DNA of 9,111 bases. Source: PALSA-607 sp036510735. GTDB taxonomy: Bacteria; Actinomycetota; Actinomycetes; Acidothermales; Acidothermaceae. Below, one piece after another: positions 5,685-9,111 of the stretch. The position numbers and the translations under genes were made by a program. A model generated the notes under the pieces. That model made no database searches and was not told where the DNA came from. It was given only the letters and a program-made list of their open reading frames with translations. How positions within the stretch are numbered: position 1 is the first letter of the stretch; each line of letters starts with the position of its first letter. The stretch is taken from positions 1-9,111 of the forward strand of contig DATCDK010000142.1 of the NCBI GenBank assembly GCA_036510735.1. The letters run 5' to 3'.

Positions 5685-6454
5685 CACGAGGCGCCGGGAT
5701 GCAGCCGGTGCAGGTACTGCATCTCCGCCAGCAGGTAGCCGAAGCATTCGGTGTGCACGCCACGGCGGCCGCCGTGCGACGTCCAGACCGTTGGCGGGAT
5801 CACCAAAGTGGCCGTCGCGAACGTATCGCTGACCGAGCGTTCCCACCGCGCCCGAAGGTTGGCCGGATCGACGGCAATGCCCTGCGCCGCAAGGCCCGTC
5901 TCGACATCGTCGGCATCGAACAGTTCCGCAGTAAAGGGCCAGAGGCGATCAACAGCGGCCTGCATCCGCCGTCGGCTGTCGTCAGTGCCGTCGCCAAGGC
6001 GCACGGTCCACAGCGCTGCATGGTCGTGGTGGTACGCAGCCTCTTTGACAGCCTTTGCGGCAACACCAGCAAGTAGCTCGTCAGTGGAGCTGATCAGTTC
6101 CTCGTAGAGGAACAGCTGATACGTACTGAAGAACAGCTGGCGCGCGATCGTGTGCGCGAAGTCGCCATTCTCCTGCTCGACAAGATGCACGTTGCGAAAC
6201 TCGCGCTCGGTGCGCAGATAGGCCAGATCGTCCTCGTCGCGAGTACCGCCTTCGACAACGGCCGCGTAGTCGAGCAACGCTCGTGCTTGCCCGAGCAGAT
6301 CGAGAGCGATGTTGGTAAGTGCGATGTCTTCTTCGATCTCGGGTGCGCGCGACGCCCACTCCGACAGCCGCTGCGACAACACGAGCGCATCATCGCCGAG
6401 GCGCAGCGCGTAGGTGAAGAGCGCTGCTGCCGTAGGTCCGGTTGGCTCGCTCAC
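5681..6454 (-). CDS. paaC: PaaC, structural subunit of phenylacetyl-CoA 1,2-epoxidase
   Basis: The 257-residue, mainly helical ferritin-like protein matches PaaC (about 248 residues in E. coli). Characteristic segments are LGDDALVLSQRLSEW (19-33), the ALTNIALDLLGQAR helix (45-58), KEAAYHHDHAALW (137-149), and the C-terminal VHTECFGYLLAEMQYLHRLHPGASW region (233-257). PaaC forms a heterodimer with PaaA; it shares the fold but is generally regarded as having no working diiron site, acting as scaffold. The start is GTG at 6454, overlapping the paaB stop by 4 bp (GTGA). The stop overlaps the paaD start in the same way, so subunits are probably made in fixed ratio by translational coupling. Confidence 0.95.
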   Translation of the reverse strand: MSEPTGPTAAALFTYALRLGDDALVLSQRLSEWASRAPEIEEDIALTNIALDLLGQARALLDYAAVVEGGTRDEDDLAYLRTEREFRNVHLVEQENGDFAHTIARQLFFSTYQLFLYEELISSTDELLAGVAAKAVKEAAYHHDHAALWTVRLGDGTDDSRRRMQAAVDRLWPFTAELFDADDVETGLAAQGIAVDPANLRARWERSVSDTFATATLVIPPTVWTSHGGRRGVHTECFGYLLAEMQYLHRLHPGASW

Positions 6455-6738
6455 ATCTGTCGCACCTCCTCGGGCAGGTCGTAAAACGTGGGGTGTCGAT
6501 AAACCTTATCCGCGGCAGGAGCGAAGAACGGGTCCTTTTCGTCGGGACTCGACGCGGAAATATCTTGCGATCGCACCACCCAGATGCTCACGCCCTCACT
6601 TCGACGCGTGTAAACGTCGCGGGCGTTGCGAAGTGCCATCGCCTCATCGGCCGCGTGCAAGCTGCCCGCGTGGACGTGCGAGAGGCCCCGCCGACCGCGG
6701 ATGAACACCTCCCACAGTGGCAATCCATCGTCGCTCAT
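6451..6738 (-). CDS. paaB: PaaB, bridging subunit of phenylacetyl-CoA 1,2-epoxidase
   Basis: The 95-residue protein is nearly superimposable on PaaB by eye. It has LWEVFIRGRRGLSHVHAGSLHAADE (8-32), the NARDVYTRRSEGVSIWVV block (38-55), and a C-terminal KVYRHPTFYDLPE (78-90). PaaB helps hold the PaaAC dimers together in the larger complex and is needed for electron transfer from PaaE; it has no cofactor site of its own. The ATG overlaps the paaA stop (ATGA), with GAGG about 7 nt upstream inside paaA. The stop overlaps the paaC GTG. Length is as expected and the gene is intact. Confidence 0.95.
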   Translation of the reverse strand: MSDDGLPLWEVFIRGRRGLSHVHAGSLHAADEAMALRNARDVYTRRSEGVSIWVVRSQDISASSPDEKDPFFAPAADKVYRHPTFYDLPEEVRQM

Positions 6739-7724
6739 GCGACCGCCTCGCCTGTTACGGCGGCAGTACTGTTCGCATCGACACCGTGGTGTTTGGCGGC
6801 GTAGGCCGTCGCAGCGGCACGCACCCAGGCACCGTTCTCATGAGCCGCCACCCGGTGCGCGATGCGCTGTTCGTTGCACGGGCCGCCGCCCTTGACGACC
6901 CGAGTGAACTCGTCCCAATCGATCGCTCCGAACCGGTAATGACCCGTCTGCGCATCGAGCTCGAGCTCGGGATCCGGCAGGTCGAGACCGAGCACCTTGG
7001 CTTGTGGCACCGTCATATCGATGAACTTCTGCCGTAGCTCGTCGTTAGAGAAGCGCTTGATCCCCCATGCCATCGACTGCGCGCTGTTCGGCGACTCGTC
7101 ATCGGGCGGGCCGAACATCATCAATGACGGCCACCACCAGCGGTTGACCGCATCTTGGGCCATCCCGTGTTGCGCCGGTGTCCCGTTCGACAACGTGAGG
7201 AGCAGATCGAAGCCTTGCCGCTGGTGGAAAGACTCCTCCTTGCAAATCCGCACCATCGCGCGTGCATAAGGACCGTACGAGCATCGGCACAACGGCACCT
7301 GATTGGTGATCGCGGCGCCATCGACCAACCAACCGATCGCACCGACGTCCGCCCAGCTCGTCGTCGGGTAGTTGAAGATGCTCGAGTACTTCTGCTTGCG
7401 TGTGTGCAGCAAGTCGAGCAGTTGGGCACGGTCGACGCCGAGCGTCTCGGCCGCGCCGTAGAGATAAAGCCCGTGACCTGCTTCGTCCTGGACCTTCGCC
7501 ATCAAGATCGCCTTGCGTTGCAGGGACGGCGCGCGGGTGATCCAGTTCGCCTCGGGCTGCATGCCGATGATCTCCGAATGCGCGTGCTGGGCGATCTGCC
7601 TGATCAACGTGGCGCGATACGCGTCGGGCATCCAGTCGCGTGGTTCGATCCGCTCGTCGGCGGCCAGCATGGCCACGAAGCGCTCGTCGAGGTGCCCTGC
7701 CTGCTCGTCGAGGTCCTCCGCCAT
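6735..7724 (-). CDS. paaA: PaaA, catalytic diiron oxygenase subunit of phenylacetyl-CoA 1,2-epoxidase
   Basis: The 329-residue protein is the oxygenase subunit that inserts one oxygen of O2 into the ring of phenylacetyl-CoA to give the 1,2-epoxide. Diiron ligands are visible as two E-x-x-H motifs in the ferritin-like bundle: E81-A-G-H84 in KVQDEAGHGLYLYG and E164-S-F-H167 in ICKEESFHQRQG; Glu51 in HSEIIG is a likely further ligand. The NRWWWPSLMMFGPPDDESPNS region (about 194-214) is typical of the family. The frame stays open far upstream across dinB, but ATG 7724 is chosen: it has GGAGG 4 nt upstream and gives family length (E. coli about 309), with homology beginning soon after. It is the first gene of paaABCDE and divergent from dinB; the likely operator lies at 7757-7770. 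It overlaps paaB by 4 bp. Confidence 0.97.
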   Translation of the reverse strand: MAEDLDEQAGHLDERFVAMLAADERIEPRDWMPDAYRATLIRQIAQHAHSEIIGMQPEANWITRAPSLQRKAILMAKVQDEAGHGLYLYGAAETLGVDRAQLLDLLHTRKQKYSSIFNYPTTSWADVGAIGWLVDGAAITNQVPLCRCSYGPYARAMVRICKEESFHQRQGFDLLLTLSNGTPAQHGMAQDAVNRWWWPSLMMFGPPDDESPNSAQSMAWGIKRFSNDELRQKFIDMTVPQAKVLGLDLPDPELELDAQTGHYRFGAIDWDEFTRVVKGGGPCNEQRIAHRVAAHENGAWVRAAATAYAAKHHGVDANSTAAVTGEAVA

Positions 7725-7728
7725 TTCG

Positions 7729-7733
7729 CCTCC
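7729..7733 (-). promoter_or_regulatory. Ribosome-binding site that sets the paaA start
   Basis: On the minus strand GGAGG is followed by four bases (CGAA) and then ATG at 7724-7722. It is the best Shine-Dalgarno match in the paaA leader, and it decides against the much longer open frame that continues upstream through the dinB region. Confidence 0.75.
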
Positions 7734-7756
7734 ACACGCATGTCCAGCGCCAGCCG

Positions 7757-7770
7757 ACCGAATGTTCGGT
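7757..7770. promoter_or_regulatory. TetR-type (PaaR-like) operator in the paaA leader
   Basis: ACCGAA-TG-TTCGGT is a perfect 6-2-6 inverted repeat, centred about 40 bp upstream of the paaA ATG. Its ACCG-N6-CGGT core has the layout of the PaaR box known from Corynebacterium glutamicum (core ACCG-NNCGNN-CGGT, as I recall it). It differs in the central dinucleotide (TG instead of CG), and its flanks match poorly. It lies about 10-24 bases downstream of the transcript start predicted from the candidate promoter, where a bound repressor could block transcription of paaABCDE. The palindrome is seen; binding by the TetR protein of 987-1589 is inferred. It is not a LexA box: the half-site spacing is too short. 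Confidence 0.7.
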
Positions 7771-7786
7771 TGATATGCCCACGCTA

Positions 7787-7815
7787 AGCCTAGGTCGGGG
7801 GCTGACAGACAGCAA
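7787..7815 (-). promoter_or_regulatory. Candidate paaABCDE promoter
   Basis: On the minus strand TTGCTG (7810-7815) and TAGGCT (7787-7792) are spaced by 17 bp. The -10 fits TANNNT, while the -35 keeps only the first three consensus bases. The predicted start near 7780 gives a leader of about 55 nt containing the operator palindrome and the GGAGG site. CATATC (7772-7777) is another possible -10 but lacks a -35 partner. This is a moderate guess only. Confidence 0.4.
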
Positions 7816-7895
7816 GGAACCGGCGTCGGCCATGTCGTCGTCCTAGTCGAGGATGGCACCGTGTTTGATGATGGGGCTGGTCGGGACCACGCTGT

Positions 7896-7900
7896 GAGGG
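7896..7900 (+). promoter_or_regulatory. Ribosome-binding site of dinB
   Basis: GAGGG lies 7 nt upstream of the GTG at 7908. Nearby ATG codons at 7853, 7868 and 7871 are out of frame with DinB, so this site and the GTG define the start. I could not find a convincing promoter for dinB in the intergenic region. Confidence 0.65.
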
Positions 7901-7907
7901 CGCCGCG

Positions 7908-9111
7908 GTGAACCGTCAGCCGCTGCCGCGACCGCGCTCGCGGGCAACGATCCTGCACGCCGACCTCGACGCCTTCTACGCGTCGGTCGAGCAGATCGAC
8001 AAGCCGTCGCTGCGCGGGAAGCCGGTGGTGGTGAGCGGTCTGGGCCTGCGCGGGGTGGTCGCGACCGCGAGCTACGAGGCGCGGGTACACGGCGTGCGAT
8101 CCGCGATGTCGACGATGGAGGCGCGCGGGCGCTGTCCGAAGGCGGCGTTCCTCGCGCCGCGATTCGAGGCCTACCGAGCCGCCAGCGTCCTCGTCATGGA
8201 GCGGTTGCGTGAGCTGTCGCCGCTCGTCGAGCCACTGTCGCTTGACGAGGCCTACGTCGATCTCGAGGCGGGCGACCACGGCGACCTTTCAGCGGACGGC
8301 GTTCGCGAGATCGCCGCGCGAGTGAAGGAGTCGGTGCACGCCTCGACCGGGCTGACGCTCTCGGTAGGTGTGGGCAGTTCCAAGCTGGTCGCCAAGATCG
8401 CCTCCGACCTCGACAAACCCGATGGTCTGCGCGTTGTCGCGGCAGGCGACGAGGACCACGTCTTGCGCCCGCTGCCGGTCGGTCGGTTGCCAGGCGTCGG
8501 GCCTGCGACAGCGGCCAAGTTGCGGGCCATCGGGGTGGCCAGCGTCGCCGATCTTGCCGAGCTCACCGAAGCCGACGCTGTTCGCGCTTTGGGCAACAGC
8601 CAGGGTCGAGGCCTGTGGCTCCTGGCGCATGGGCTCGACGACCGGGAAGTAACGCCGGAGCGGGACACGAAGTCGGTGAGCGTCGAGGACACCTTCGAGC
8701 ACGACATCGCCGACGTGGCGCAGCTAACCGCAGTGGTCGACAGCATGGGCCGCCAGGTGGTCGAGCGCCTTCGGGCTGCTCGGTTGTCAGGTCGGACGAT
8801 CTCGGTGAAGGTCCGGCTGCACGACTTCACTACCCTGACCCGCTCGGCGACTTTGCCCGCCCCAACTGACGACCCGCGCGTCGTGGTCCGCATCGCGCGG
8901 CAGCTGCTGACCGATGTCGACGTGAGCGGCGGCCTTCGACTGGTCGGGGTTGGCGTGAGCGGCCTCGCCGATTGGACTCAAGACGACCTCTTCGGCGAGC
9001 TGATTGCCGCCCATCCGCAAGACGACCCCGACCCGACGACGGAGGAGCCTGCCGACGGCGCTGCGGCCCGCCGGCCCGACCGCCCGTGGGTCGCTGGTCG
9101 CGATGTCGAGC
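7908..9111 (+). CDS. dinB: DinB, DNA polymerase IV (Y-family translesion polymerase), 3' truncated
   Basis: The frame runs open to the window end (401 full codons). Palm motifs are present: HADLDAFYASVE with metal ligand D19 and likely steric gate Tyr24, and SLDEAYVDL with D113 and E114. They are followed by VGVGSSKLVAKIASDLDKPDG, the helix-hairpin-helix region LPGVGPATAAKLRAIGV (thumb), and a little-finger domain beginning near TKSVSVEDTF. TQDDLFGEL near residue 358 gives Q-x-x-L-F, a candidate beta-clamp-binding motif. After it comes an Asp/Pro/Glu-rich, probably disordered tail that continues past the window. The start is GTG 7908, set by GAGGG at 7896-7900, 7 nt upstream. The enzyme carries out error-prone synthesis past damaged bases. 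It is divergent from paaA; no actinobacterial LexA box (CGAAC-N4-GTTCG) is present in the 183-bp intergenic region. Its position next to the paa operon is probably incidental. Confidence 0.96.
   Translation, partial: MNRQPLPRPRSRATILHADLDAFYASVEQIDKPSLRGKPVVVSGLGLRGVVATASYEARVHGVRSAMSTMEARGRCPKAAFLAPRFEAYRAASVLVMERLRELSPLVEPLSLDEAYVDLEAGDHGDLSADGVREIAARVKESVHASTGLTLSVGVGSSKLVAKIASDLDKPDGLRVVAAGDEDHVLRPLPVGRLPGVGPATAAKLRAIGVASVADLAELTEADAVRALGNSQGRGLWLLAHGLDDREVTPERDTKSVSVEDTFEHDIADVAQLTAVVDSMGRQVVERLRAARLSGRTISVKVRLHDFTTLTRSATLPAPTDDPRVVVRIARQLLTDVDVSGGLRLVGVGVSGLADWTQDDLFGELIAAHPQDDPDPTTEEPADGAAARRPDRPWVAGRDVE

Noticed and set aside
5685..5846. Upstream extension of paaD into paaC
   Set aside because: The family length and the GTGA overlap at 5684 support the shorter form. 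The extra residues show no similarity to PaaD.
7757..7770. LexA (SOS) box for dinB
   Set aside because: Actinobacterial LexA boxes have CGAAC and GTTCG half-sites separated by four bases. Here the half-sites are only two bases apart and begin with ACCG, which fits a TetR-type operator.
7725..8279. Upstream extension of paaA across the intergenic region and dinB
   Set aside because: PaaA similarity begins near 7724, where there is a good GGAGG site. The extension is antisense to clear DinB catalytic motifs.

Overview
The window looks like chromosomal DNA of a high-G+C Gram-positive bacterium (Actinomycetota). G+C is high by eye. GTG starts are common, genes overlap tightly (ATGA/GTGA junctions), one promoter appears to be leaderless, and the phenylacetate genes and DinB have an actinobacterial character. 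A genus cannot be named from the sequence; a Propionibacteriales-type or similar soil/marine actinobacterium is a guess.

Layout. (1) Positions 1-1589, plus strand: the 3' part of paaN (ring-opening aldehyde dehydrogenase of the phenylacetyl-CoA pathway), overlapping a TetR-family regulator. (2) 1586-2643, minus strand: azlD and azlC, a two-subunit branched-chain amino acid exporter. Upstream lies a striking twin-palindrome hairpin/operator that covers the -35 element of an apparently leaderless azlC promoter. (3) 2727-3422, minus: a small papain-fold (C1) cysteine peptidase without a signal peptide. (4) 3498-4088, plus: a conserved-looking protein of unknown function. (5) 4076-7724, minus: the complete paaABCDE operon (transcribed A to E) for the multicomponent phenylacetyl-CoA 1,2-epoxidase. 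(6) 7725-7907: a divergent control region with a candidate paaA promoter and a clean TetR-type inverted repeat. (7) 7908-9111, plus: dinB (DNA polymerase IV), cut by the window end.

How it works together. PaaABCDE epoxidises the aromatic ring of phenylacetyl-CoA: PaaA is the diiron subunit, PaaC its structural partner, PaaB a bridging subunit, PaaE the reductase, and PaaD a maturation factor. After isomerisation by an enzyme not in this window, the oxepin-CoA ring is hydrolytically opened and the aldehyde oxidised; PaaN supplies the dehydrogenase part. The TetR protein next to paaN is the obvious candidate regulator. The palindrome 33 bp upstream of paaA has the ACCG-N6-CGGT layout known for PaaR-type TetR repressors. 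Four genes with no evident role in phenylacetate catabolism (azlDC, the peptidase and the unknown gene) sit between the two halves of the pathway.

Overall this is mostly a recognisable catabolic cluster. I found no clear sign of a wholly new system. The points most worth following are the twin-palindrome control element upstream of azlC, the paaA operator, and the unusual cysteine peptidase. There is no gene-free stretch longer than about 190 bases, and I saw no tRNA, rRNA, CRISPR array, insertion sequence or integrase.
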